A stretch of 64,000 nt of DNA from Kiritimatiellaceae bacterium (lineage in GTDB: Bacteria > Verrucomicrobiota > Kiritimatiellia > Kiritimatiellales > Tichowtungiaceae). Below, in pieces: positions 38,001-45,600 of this stretch. A model generated the notes under the pieces. That model ran no database searches and was not told the DNA's origin. It saw nothing but the letters and a program-made list of their open reading frames with translations. The translations under genes and the position numbers were made by a program. Position 1 is the stretch's first letter. Each line of letters begins with the position of its first letter. The stretch is taken from positions 347,153 to 411,152 of the forward strand of contig JABFQY010000005.1 of assembly GCA_013141415.1 (NCBI GenBank). Reading direction: 5' to 3'.

Positions 38001-39097
38001 CTGTTACCGACAGCGGCTTGCAGCTCTCCGGCTACAGCTGGACGAACACGGTGCACGGCTGGCAGCATATTCCGGCGGTCTCCGGTTCGATTCTCAGCCC
38101 GTCAGACTTCGGAACCCGGGTGCTGGATATCGGCTTTCCATTTGTTTATTTCGGTCGTGTCTGCACCTCGTTGACCGCTCAGGCTGGCGGAGTACTGACG
38201 CTTGGATCGGGACAGACAATTCGTCCATTCGGAGCGAATCTTTCGGTCGATGCCAATGCCTCCGTACGGTTCTTCACAGATGCCAGCAGCCGGATGATCA
38301 TCACCTGGGAAAACATGGCGCAGTCCGGCGGCGGAGCCGACCAGACGTTCCAAGCCGTGCTGGAGCGCAGCGGAGCAATACGCTTCAATTACCAGACGCT
38401 CGGTAGCGGCTGGAGTAACGGTGTGATCCGCCTGAGCGACACCTCCGGTACGGTCAGCGGAACACTGATTAATTCGGCGACAACTGTCACGAACATCACT
38501 GTGACTCCGGTTTATTCCAATCAGGTGACTACGATTGGATCTATCACATTTACCAATCAGATCAAAACCGGCGAGACGGTCACGACAAACATCACGTACA
38601 CCGCAACGGCGAATAATCAGTCGCTGGTGTTTACGCCCGGTGCGCAGCGGATCATCAGCGCGTCTCCTTCAACCGGGACACTCCTCACCGGTCAAACAGC
38701 CGATATCCTGATTACGGGGGATGCGCGCAGTCTGAGCGGCGGCGGCGCAAATGATGTGACCAACAGCACCACATTGACCTTCAGCTATTCCGGAAAAACG
38801 ACCAATGCGCCGATCCGGTTTACCGCCACCAACAGCGTCGAGGCGGCCTACGCCGCCAGTGCAGAGAGTATGTGGGGCGCGGAACCGGTGTTCACCAGCC
38901 GGCAGAATTCTGACGGGTCACGGACGATTGAATGGTTCGGTGCCGATGACGGGCTCAGCCGGACATACACGGTCTGGTACACGACGAACCTGATGGGCGT
39001 CTGGGAAATGCTCTACCGGGCTGACAACGTTTACAGCTTCACCGACAGCATTCATGCCGGTGTGCCGGTTATTTATTATAAAGTGAGTGTTGAATAA
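35003..39097 (+). CDS. Large secreted multi-domain surface protein
   Basis: 1364 residues from ATG 35003 (signal peptide MKKRAVLISVLLGVAGLAGA); an in-frame GTG at 34973 would precede the signal peptide. The N-terminal 480 residues are two copies of one domain: LNEWNFYSDPSGRTLSQAVN and YRNEWTFERDISGRALSEAI begin them, and TRLRFHATGD-like strands (LRFHATGDMRPAGSTDQ, LRFHATGDFRPAGSTDY) recur near their ends; this is a LamG-like beta-sandwich pattern. The middle has CARDB/Ig-like repeats (TVVITNSGGAATHVTSV, NLVLTNSGNVALSYTVTDSG). The end (SRTIEWFGADDGLSRTYTVW) resembles C-terminal beta domains of secreted proteins of this lineage. No catalytic motif. It follows the secretin pair and could be their cargo or an adhesin. 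Confidence 0.75.
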   Translation: MKKRAVLISVLLGVAGLAGAAVLNEWNFYSDPSGRTLSQAVNSKSAAVFSAGGTGFLETDGRGALVGAYEDAGSSGMWTNGAILNAALGSAVSDGVRYLRFDFSYDLSSTNNNSGAVLGFALRDSTGGQVAGVALRYDTGSGAVPAYTATELTALTNTAGTVAVVAKIDLTGQTLNVWYSLAGDVSGFSEGSPHYSTAVTLNTFDSLRFHATGDMRPAGSTDQVAANLLRTADSWADILSAEPQVPAGKYRNEWTFERDISGRALSEAINSGTNSPLAQFAAGSGSTVFTTNRALLCTGEDAGTGGVWTNGALLDAALPSSTSGVHYLRYDVAYSLTNSANNSGTVLGVYFSGDSGTKVAGLVLGYDTGNLESAKPAGYALMPVPGAQDLSLSGTLSAVAEVDLDSDTLKVWYDLSGSNTFTQGSPAFTTNITLTAMDHLRFHATGDFRPAGSTDYAAVDNIRHSASWAEVTEPPANLAASPVLSLGVSDSLGGAMDIGQTNLVTVVITNSGGAATHVTSVLTHDGAGSAFTVTSNNAAVALGGGAVLTNTYEVIALQGGRYVFTATGISDQTNSAPAQLRLAVGVNLSFLAPGITEVSGGVIPGYYEPGETLNITISTTNDGARSVSNIVNTLSAGSSGFTVTPASASYASLVPGALTSTVYQVLISPAVTAGSYTFFVTNRSGSLSWTDSFSLDVFSGGIPGVSATALTIRVAAGSTASAAVMLTNAGNAGLSFNVTDDGRLPAGNYTVTTQAADRLGFVPAQFSPDSLFTNWSGNLTASSAIGFTMPLGGNLYTAFFVNRTGMLTLTSTNGASATLMPFHSAAALNTNSIRFVRSTNRLAVAWGNATGQEFQAWINADGTVQYLYQYGSWGSADIRIQDQVISHTPGLTATDAIRLTPSFWVSYTPSNGLVNPASAQALSFTANAQGQAPGTNRFNTTVNWNTGTSNTIAVTVIVEAVAPRLAIVSPQPFNFSGAAGFITHTNLVLTNSGNVALSYTVTDSGLQLSGYSWTNTVHGWQHIPAVSGSILSPSDFGTRVLDIGFPFVYFGRVCTSLTAQAGGVLTLGSGQTIRPFGANLSVDANASVRFFTDASSRMIITWENMAQSGGGADQTFQAVLERSGAIRFNYQTLGSGWSNGVIRLSDTSGTVSGTLINSATTVTNITVTPVYSNQVTTIGSITFTNQIKTGETVTTNITYTATANNQSLVFTPGAQRIISASPSTGTLLTGQTADILITGDARSLSGGGANDVTNSTTLTFSYSGKTTNAPIRFTATNSVEAAYAASAESMWGAEPVFTSRQNSDGSRTIEWFGADDGLSRTYTVWYTTNLMGVWEMLYRADNVYSFTDSIHAGVPVIYYKVSVE

Positions 39098-39140
39098 AAG
39101 GATTCACCGGAGATGCTGCCGTGAAGTGAGTACAACAATT

Positions 39141-39252
39141 TCAGTTGAACCGGCGGGCCCGGACGGAGCGGTCTTCGCATGCCGTCGTACCGGAAATATT
39201 GGTTCCCCAGCCAACCCCCCGGGACTTTGTCCGGCCCGCCGTGTTCAACTGA
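39141..39252. repeat. Palindromic element with 24-nt arms
   Basis: Arms at 39141-39164 (TCAGTTGAACCGGCGGGCCC then GGAC) and 39229-39252 are reverse complements apart from two single-base indels. The central 64 bases are GC-rich and non-coding. The element ends 19 bases before the start of the next gene, so it may affect its expression. Confidence 0.65.
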
Positions 39253-39271
39253 TCCAGAAAGAAGGTACGCC

Positions 39272-39961
39272 ATGAAAACCCGTGTTAAAAGGCTAATAGT
39301 TCTCCTGGTTTTTGCACTCGGCACGCTGAATACCTTTGCCGTGTGGACGACACAAACCTGCCCGGACGGACGGGTTGTAGCCATTGCCCCGGAAGGGACG
39401 GGCTACTGCGGAAGAGATGGCCGGACCGTATCGGTTCCCAGGGACTGGGGTAAGGATGCCGGATTGGACGGGCGAATGGTCGCCATTCCGCCGCAGGGAA
39501 GCGCCAAACGGGGTGGCGACGGTCGGGCGATTGCTATCCCGGGCGGCTGGAGCTTTAAGGTTGGAACCGATGGTCGCGGCGTTGCCGTTCCTCCCGGAGG
39601 CAAGGCGCTCAGCGGGAAAGATAAACGGCTGGTCGCTGTTCCGGAAGGCTGGACGTACGTTGAAGGCAAAGACGGGCGTGTCACCGCGGTACCGCCGGAA
39701 GCCGTCACGGAAACCGGAGAAGATGAGCGCATCATTGCCATTCCCAAGGGATGGACCAGCGCTGCCGGCGGAGATAAACGCATGGTAGCGATTCCACCGG
39801 GAGGAGAATCGGTTGCAGGTGCCGATCAGCGCGTAACGCCGCTTCCGCCGGACAACTTTGACTTAACCGACTACATCACCTTCTACTGCATTATTGGAGC
39901 GCAGGCGGAAACGCAGGCGGAAGAAGAAGCCGATGCGGCGCAGGCGGACGGAAGTATTTAA
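39272..39961 (+). CDS. Secreted protein of ten 17-residue tandem repeats
   Basis: 229 residues from ATG 39272 (AGAAAGAAGG upstream); an earlier in-frame ATG (39179) lies inside the palindromic element. The signal peptide ends near NTFA. From residue 32 a unit of exactly 17 residues recurs nine times, with a partial tenth: D-[GKE]-R-x-[VI]-[AST]-[VI]-P, then either a P-G/P-E or a G-W end, then a short variable stretch ending in G. Units with W (GGWSF, EGWTY, KGWTS, RDWGK) alternate strictly with units having PPxG or PPE, so the structural period may be 34 residues. The acidic tail is QAEEEADAAQADG. I know no family with this unit. A compact beta-repeat (prism or propeller-like) at the cell surface is the likely fold; function unknown. 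Confidence 0.78.
   Translation: MKTRVKRLIVLLVFALGTLNTFAVWTTQTCPDGRVVAIAPEGTGYCGRDGRTVSVPRDWGKDAGLDGRMVAIPPQGSAKRGGDGRAIAIPGGWSFKVGTDGRGVAVPPGGKALSGKDKRLVAVPEGWTYVEGKDGRVTAVPPEAVTETGEDERIIAIPKGWTSAAGGDKRMVAIPPGGESVAGADQRVTPLPPDNFDLTDYITFYCIIGAQAETQAEEEADAAQADGSI
39365..39823 (+). repeat. Nine in-frame 51-bp repeats
   Basis: Nine units of 51 bp with no length variation encode DGRxVAxP-type repeats; a tenth partial unit follows. DNA identity between units is low while the protein pattern is kept, so the array is old and under selection, not a recent slippage product. Confidence 0.85.
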
Positions 39962-40052
39962 CCTGCCGGGATAAGGCCGCGTTTTTCGTTCTGCCGGAAG
40001 GGTTGAACTGAGTGGCGGCCTTCAGGTGTTGGAGCGCGCTTCAAAATCTCCA

Positions 40053-40151
40053 TCAGTCGTTCAGCACCAGACACTCCAGCTGGTCGAAATAGGCGTTGCC
40101 CGCCCCCAATGTGTTACAGCTGAGAATTGGAATGGAGGCCAAACACCTCAT
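40053..40151 (-). pseudogene. Possible remnant of the 3' end of a secreted protein gene
   Basis: On the minus strand a short frame ending in TGA (40055-40053) encodes NTLGAGNAYFDQLECLVLND, which looks like the last strands of a carbohydrate-binding beta-sandwich (the AYFDQLE pattern). It is preceded by at most 32 codons and no ribosome site. I regard it as a decayed gene end or chance; it cannot be decided from the sequence. Confidence 0.25.
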
Positions 40152-40159
40152 CTAAAGCA

Positions 40160-40189
40160 AAAGAGCCGGAAAATTCATTCCGGCTCTTT
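40160..40189 (-). terminator. Rho-independent terminator of the tRNA gene
   Basis: Perfect 12-bp stem AAAGAGCCGGAA / TTCCGGCTCTTT with a six-base loop and T residues on the minus strand, four bases beyond the 3' end of the tRNA gene. Confidence 0.9.
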
Positions 40190-40193
40190 AAGT

Positions 40194-40270
<77 letters not shown>

Positions 40271-40486
40271 ACTATTTGCGAAGCGGGGAAGATAGACTAT
40301 ATTTGACTCCACACAAGCACTTTTTTCTAAACCCTTGTAAAAAGGGTGCGCGGGCCCGTCTGGACGGTTCCGGATGACGGATTATTTTCTGTAATGAATT
40401 ATTAATTCTTTTTTACCTTTTAAACGCCGACAACTGTTTTTATTGTCCAACCAGCCGAAGCGGATTAAACGGACAAGAGGGTTGTG

Positions 40487-41161
40487 ATGAAGATTGCGGA
40501 CAACGTAAAAAAGATTTTGCTGGTGGATGATTTTCATCTTTGCAGAACGTTCTTTGCCGAGGGCTTAAGGCAGTCGCCGGGTGTTCTTGTTTTCGAATCT
40601 TCGCATTCCGATGACGCGCTTGATCAGATTCAGTCCATTTGCCCGGATGTGATCCTATTGAATATTTCCATGCAACATTGCAGCGGGATGTCTCTGCTTC
40701 AGCTGATTCATCGGAAGTTTCCGATGGTCGGCCTGCTGACTTTTTCGTATTTGCACCACGACCACGTCTATGCCGAACGGACAATTTGCGCCGGAGCCTC
40801 CGGGTATATTTCCATTGATGAGCCGGGCGAGAACCTGCTGGCGGCAGTCGAGGCGGTTTCTTCAGGCGGTGTCTATCTTAACTCTGAGTTGCGCAAAAAA
40901 ACCGGCATACGTTCTGTGCGGCGGGGCCGGGAAACCGGGTCGCCGTTCGACCGGCTTTCACACCGTGAATTCGAGGTCTTTTGTTTGACCGGGCACGGTT
41001 ATGTTCCCAAGCGGATTGCCGATAAACTCAAGGTGAGTGTTAAGACCATCGAGACCTATCGCGAACGGATTCGCGAAAAGCTGGGGCTGACGGATGGAAG
41101 CGATCTGCTGTATCACGCAAGCAGTTTCATCCGCGAACAGAGCCAGCCGCAATTGTTGTAG
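40487..41161 (+). CDS. LuxR/NarL-type response regulator with degenerate receiver
   Basis: 224 residues from ATG 40487 (a GTG directly before it is an alternative). KKILLVDDFHLC is the acidic pocket of a receiver. The position of the phospho-acceptor Asp is N59 (VILLNISMQHCSGMSLL, where LLDISMPxxSG is usual), and the conserved Lys loop reads GYISIDEPG without Lys. It is thus a pseudo-receiver. The C-terminal LuxR HTH is intact (LSHREFEVFCLTGHGYVPKR, then VSVKTIETYRERIREKLGL). It sits just upstream of a NarX/DesK-type kinase, its natural partner type, yet phosphorylation at the normal site is impossible. It probably binds DNA in a phosphorylation-independent or ligand-controlled way. Confidence 0.9.
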   Translation: MKIADNVKKILLVDDFHLCRTFFAEGLRQSPGVLVFESSHSDDALDQIQSICPDVILLNISMQHCSGMSLLQLIHRKFPMVGLLTFSYLHHDHVYAERTICAGASGYISIDEPGENLLAAVEAVSSGGVYLNSELRKKTGIRSVRRGRETGSPFDRLSHREFEVFCLTGHGYVPKRIADKLKVSVKTIETYRERIREKLGLTDGSDLLYHASSFIREQSQPQLL

Positions 41162-41236
41162 AATTTGTCATTCATTTGAAACCTCTTGCGGGCGATTTGT
41201 GCCTCAGGTAATCTCTCCAGCCTGGAGGAGGGGCGG

Positions 41237-44200
41237 ATGGTCGAGAGGTTACGAAACAATTTACTGGCTTGTTTTACCTCGCAGGCACGTTGCTGGGTGA
41301 TCGGCTTGACGATGATCGTGGTCTTGCTGACCGGATTGTGGGCCGCCAAGCAATCGGGTCTGGCCGTTGATCTCCAGATGCGCCGCGAGCTGGTGCGGCA
41401 TGCCGCCGGAGTTGCGGCGGCGATCAGCCCGTCCAGTTTGCGCGTCCTTTCATTTACTGAAGGGGACGGCTGTCTGCCTGAATTCCGGCAGCTTTGCGGT
41501 CAGTTGCAGGCGTATGCCGAGACAGCCGGACTGCACCGTCTTTATACGATAGCTTTGCTGGACGGGCAGATTGTGTCCGGGCCGGAGAGTCTTCCGGAAG
41601 GGCACCCGCAGGCTTCACCGCCCGGAACCGTTTGTGGAAGCCCTGATCTGAGTAATTTTAAAATTTTCCAGACAGGCCGTCCGCAAATTCAAGGCCCGGT
41701 CCGCGGAGAATACGGAACTCATGTGACCGCTTTGGTTCCGGTTATCGATCCGGTTTCCGGCGATGTGCTGGCGGTGGTCGGTGTGGATAAAGAAGTTGGT
41801 GAATGGAAAGATGCCGTCCGGCGTGCACAATGGGTTCCCGGCGGAATCACTCTGACTCTTCTTCTGCTACTGCTGTTGATCGGATTGTTTTTGCGTCTGC
41901 ACCGGCGGTCTGTTCCGGATGGAGCCGCGCGATTCCGGCATACGGAAGCGATGCTTTGCGCCGTCTTTCTGACCGCCTTAAGTCTGGCCGTGGCCGGTCA
42001 TTTTCACCGTCTGGAGCGGGACTTCCGCCTGAACACATTTTATTTGCAGGCACAGAGCCACTCCGCAACGTATCTGGCTGAAATGAATGATTTGGATGCA
42101 GCGATCGACCAAATGGTCTGCTTTTTTGAATCCAGTCAGAACATCATCTACAACGAGTTCAGATCCTACTGCCAGAAAAACATTCAACGAGGCCTGATGG
42201 ATGCCTGCATATGGGCACCAGCCGTTTCGGAAGAGTCCGCCGGATTAATTGTTCAGGCGGCGCACGGCGAAGGATTTCCGGATTTTTCCATCTGGCAGAA
42301 AAATGCGAAAGGCGTCCGCGAGCCGGTTTCTGGCCGTCCGGAGTATTATCCGGTACGGTATGTTGTGCCGTCCGGATCCGATGCGGTTCTGGGTTTGGAT
42401 TTAAACTCGGAACCGTTTTGCAGTGCCGCGCTGCAACAGGCGCTGAGGACCGGGTTGAGTACAGCGACCGATCCGGTTCAGCTGTTTTCATCTGCGAATT
42501 CTCTGCCGGTTTTTTTGATTTTAAAACCGGTGAGCGCTCAGGAGCAAAAGGGTCTGGCGATTTTTGCTGTACACCCCGAAAATCTGCTGGGCGGCGGGCG
42601 TCTTGGTGGACAGAGACAGAGCGATATTGAAGTTTGTTTGTCTCAGCTGAAGGTTGGACAGCCGCCTTTTTTAATTGCGGGCTCATCCGGCTTGTGCGGT
42701 CCGGAATGCTGGACGCTTCGTGATGAAGAGCTGGGCGTTACGGTGCCGGTGTTCCGGTTCGGCAAGGTTTATGCCCTTCGCATGGTGCCGGAGGCATCCT
42801 GGCTGGCAGCGCATCCGTTAAACAGCGGCTGGATCGCCGGTTTGACCGGGTTGCTGATTACCGGCCTGATCAGCGGCATGGTCGCGCTGATCACCGGTCG
42901 GCGGGTTGCACTTGAGAGACAGGTTGAGCGCCGCACGAAGGAACTCAAGGAGAGCGAAACGCGGTTTAAAGACATCACGCTGAACACCAGCGACTGGGTT
43001 TGGGAAACCGATGCCAACAGGCGGTTTTCCTACGCTTCGGAAAAGTCGATTGATCTGTTGGGATATACACCGCAGGAGCTGATCGGAAAAAAACAGATCG
43101 AACTGATGACGTCGGCGCAGGCGGCGGAAGCCGGAGAATTTTTTGACGGAGTGATTAATGAGCGCAAGTCGTTTCGCGACTACGAAAACTGGAATGTGCG
43201 TAAAGACGGAACGCTCGTTTGTCTGTTAAGCAGCGGGATTCCTGTTTTTGCAGAAGACGGAACGTTTGCCGGTTATCGCGGCACCGACACCGATATCACC
43301 GCCCGCAAACGGGCCGAACAGAATTTGACCGAGAGCGAGGAGCGTTACCGTCTGCTGGCGGAAAATATTCAGGATGTGGTCACCATTTTCTCTCCCGGCG
43401 GGAAAGCACTGTATGCATCGCCTTCCATTCAGCCGGTGCTGGGCTATCCGCCGGATGATTTCCGGGGGATGGATTTGTACGCGCTGGTTCATCTGGAAGA
43501 TTTGGCGGGTCTGCGCGCCATGATGGCCCGACTGACGGCCAGCGGTACGGTGAATGATTATGAAGCGAGGTTCCGCACCCGCGACGGGTCGTATGTCTGG
43601 ATGTCCACTTCAATCAAACTGGTGAGGGACTCTTCCGGCAAGCCGCTGGAACTGGTTTGTTCCAGCCGCAACATTGAACAGCGCAGGCAGACCGAAGAAT
43701 CTTTACGGACTTCGCAGAAGTTCACCGAGGACATTATCAACGCGATTCCTATTCAGGTGTTCTGGAAAAATAAAGATCTCGTTTTCTTGGGCTGTAACAC
43801 GGTCTTCGCACACGACGCAGGATTCGATACTCCGCAGGAGGTCGTCGGGAAAGACGACTATCAGATGAGCTGGAGAGACCGGGCCGAGTTGTGCCGCGCG
43901 GATGACAGGAACTTGATGGCGGGCGGGGTATCTCGGTTCCTGCTGGAGAAAACCCGGATACTTTCTGACGGAAGCACGGAGACGACGATCACCAGTAAAG
44001 TGCTCCTGCGCGATGAAAACGGTGAAATCAGCGGTTTGCTCGGAGTGTGTATGGATATTACCGACCGAAAAAAGATGGAAAATGCCTTGCGGGAATCTCA
44101 ACGGATCAACGAGGCAATCATCGACGCGATTCCCGCCAGCATATTTCTGAAGGACAAAAATCTTGTTTTTATGGCCTGCAACGAGATCTTTGCGCGCGAA

Positions 44201-45514
44201 GCGGGATTTGACAGCCCGCAGGAGGTTGTCGGGAAAGATGATTACCAGATGAGCTGGCGCGATCTGGCCGAACCATACCGCGCCAGCGACCGTGAAATTA
44301 TGGAAAGCGGCTGTCCCAGACTCCTTCATGAGGGCACCCGGACCTATCCCGACGGAACCACCCGAACGTTCCTTGGCAGCAAGGTGCCTCTGCGCGATGA
44401 AAACGGTGAAATTATCGGCCTGTTCGGAATGACGATGGATATTACCGCGAACAAGCGGACGGAGCAGGAGGTTAAGAAATCACTATCGATTCTGGAAGCA
44501 ACTCTGGAATCAACCGCCGACGGAATCATGGTGGCGGACGGCACCGGAAAGATTGTACGTTACAATCAGAAGTTTGTCGAAATGTGGCGCCTGCCTGAAG
44601 ATATCGTTGAGGCTGGGCTGGACGGTGCCGCAATGGAATTTGTTCTCAATCAGCTTTGTGAACCGGAGCTGTTTGTTGCCAAGGTGAACGGCTTGTATCA
44701 GCATCCGGAGGTGATCAGCCTCGACCTGTTGAACCTCCGGGACGGACGGGTCTTCGAGCGGTACTCTCAGCCGCAGAAAATCGGCGGTGCGGTGGTCGGT
44801 CGCGTGTGGAGTTTCCGCGATATTACCGATCAGAAGCAGTCCGAAGAAAAATTGATGGCAAACGAAGATCGCTATCAGCGGCTGGCGCAGCATTTGGAGA
44901 CGGTGCGTGAAGAAGAACGCAAGCGGCTTTCCCGTGAACTGCACGACGACATCGGGCAGATTCTGACCGCCCTGAAAATCGATCTGGCGGTCGTGGATCA
45001 GAACTGTGACTGCGGCGGCGAAGTGAAAGAAAAAACGGCGGACATGCAGGATCTGCTGAGCGACGGCATTAAAAGCGTCCATTCGCTTTGCCGCAGACTG
45101 CGGCCCGGCGCGCTCGACGATCTGGGTCTGGAAGAGGCGCTCGCCGGCATGGTGGACGAGTGGCAGCATCGCAACGCGGCGAAATGCGTGCTGTTCGCGG
45201 ACGTGGATGATGAATCATTTACGGACGAAATCCGGACGGCGGTTTTCCGTCTGGTGCAGGAAGCTCTCACCAATATATCGCGCTACGCCGAGGCTTCGCG
45301 GGTTGAAATCAATCTGGTGTCGGACGGGAAAATTCTTAACTTCTCCGTGGCCGACAACGGGCGCGGAATGGCGCCCGGTGCGGCCGAGAAGCCGACTTCG
45401 TTTGGACTGCTGGGCATGCGCGAGCGGGTCGAAGTGCTTGGCGGCGAACTGTGTATTGAAAGTGAGCCGGGGCAGGGAACGCAGATTATGGGAACGCTGC
45501 CGCTGCCGCTGTGA
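41237..45514 (+). CDS. Membrane histidine kinase: CHASE-like sensor, five PAS, HisKA_3-HATPase
   Basis: 1425 residues from ATG 41237, six bases after GGAGGAGGGG; upstream TTG (41186) is unlikely. Transmembrane segments are seen near residues 20-40, 210-225, 235-255 and 530-550. Between the third and fourth is a CHASE-like extracytoplasmic domain (MVCFFESSQNIIYNEF, GLMDACIWAPAV). Five PAS domains follow, the third and fourth near-duplicates (both contain GFDxPQEVVGKDDYQMSWRD). The kinase end has EEERKRLSRELHDDIGQ with H1236 as phospho-acceptor (HisKA_3) and DNGRGMAPG plus SFGLLGMRERVEVLGGEL as the ATP site. There is no receiver. The likely partner is the NarL-type regulator upstream. Confidence 0.93.
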   Translation: MVERLRNNLLACFTSQARCWVIGLTMIVVLLTGLWAAKQSGLAVDLQMRRELVRHAAGVAAAISPSSLRVLSFTEGDGCLPEFRQLCGQLQAYAETAGLHRLYTIALLDGQIVSGPESLPEGHPQASPPGTVCGSPDLSNFKIFQTGRPQIQGPVRGEYGTHVTALVPVIDPVSGDVLAVVGVDKEVGEWKDAVRRAQWVPGGITLTLLLLLLLIGLFLRLHRRSVPDGAARFRHTEAMLCAVFLTALSLAVAGHFHRLERDFRLNTFYLQAQSHSATYLAEMNDLDAAIDQMVCFFESSQNIIYNEFRSYCQKNIQRGLMDACIWAPAVSEESAGLIVQAAHGEGFPDFSIWQKNAKGVREPVSGRPEYYPVRYVVPSGSDAVLGLDLNSEPFCSAALQQALRTGLSTATDPVQLFSSANSLPVFLILKPVSAQEQKGLAIFAVHPENLLGGGRLGGQRQSDIEVCLSQLKVGQPPFLIAGSSGLCGPECWTLRDEELGVTVPVFRFGKVYALRMVPEASWLAAHPLNSGWIAGLTGLLITGLISGMVALITGRRVALERQVERRTKELKESETRFKDITLNTSDWVWETDANRRFSYASEKSIDLLGYTPQELIGKKQIELMTSAQAAEAGEFFDGVINERKSFRDYENWNVRKDGTLVCLLSSGIPVFAEDGTFAGYRGTDTDITARKRAEQNLTESEERYRLLAENIQDVVTIFSPGGKALYASPSIQPVLGYPPDDFRGMDLYALVHLEDLAGLRAMMARLTASGTVNDYEARFRTRDGSYVWMSTSIKLVRDSSGKPLELVCSSRNIEQRRQTEESLRTSQKFTEDIINAIPIQVFWKNKDLVFLGCNTVFAHDAGFDTPQEVVGKDDYQMSWRDRAELCRADDRNLMAGGVSRFLLEKTRILSDGSTETTITSKVLLRDENGEISGLLGVCMDITDRKKMENALRESQRINEAIIDAIPASIFLKDKNLVFMACNEIFAREAGFDSPQEVVGKDDYQMSWRDLAEPYRASDREIMESGCPRLLHEGTRTYPDGTTRTFLGSKVPLRDENGEIIGLFGMTMDITANKRTEQEVKKSLSILEATLESTADGIMVADGTGKIVRYNQKFVEMWRLPEDIVEAGLDGAAMEFVLNQLCEPELFVAKVNGLYQHPEVISLDLLNLRDGRVFERYSQPQKIGGAVVGRVWSFRDITDQKQSEEKLMANEDRYQRLAQHLETVREEERKRLSRELHDDIGQILTALKIDLAVVDQNCDCGGEVKEKTADMQDLLSDGIKSVHSLCRRLRPGALDDLGLEEALAGMVDEWQHRNAAKCVLFADVDDESFTDEIRTAVFRLVQEALTNISRYAEASRVEINLVSDGKILNFSVADNGRGMAPGAAEKPTSFGLLGMRERVEVLGGELCIESEPGQGTQIMGTLPLPL

Positions 45515-45600
45515 AATGAATGTGGAGGATTCCCTTACAGAAAGAAAATCACCATCCCGACGTTGTCTCAGCATAAAATACCGCTATTGTCGGAAAATAT

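Noticed and set aside
39365..39823. 51-bp repeats as a CRISPR array or minisatellite
   Set aside because: There are no unique spacers; units are in frame, diverged at DNA level and encode a conserved protein pattern.
40396..40408. GAATTATTAATTC palindrome upstream of the response regulator as a further TARTATTAATA operator
   Set aside because: It lacks the TATTAATA core, is not at a matching promoter position, and such AT-rich palindromes occur by chance in an AT-rich promoter.
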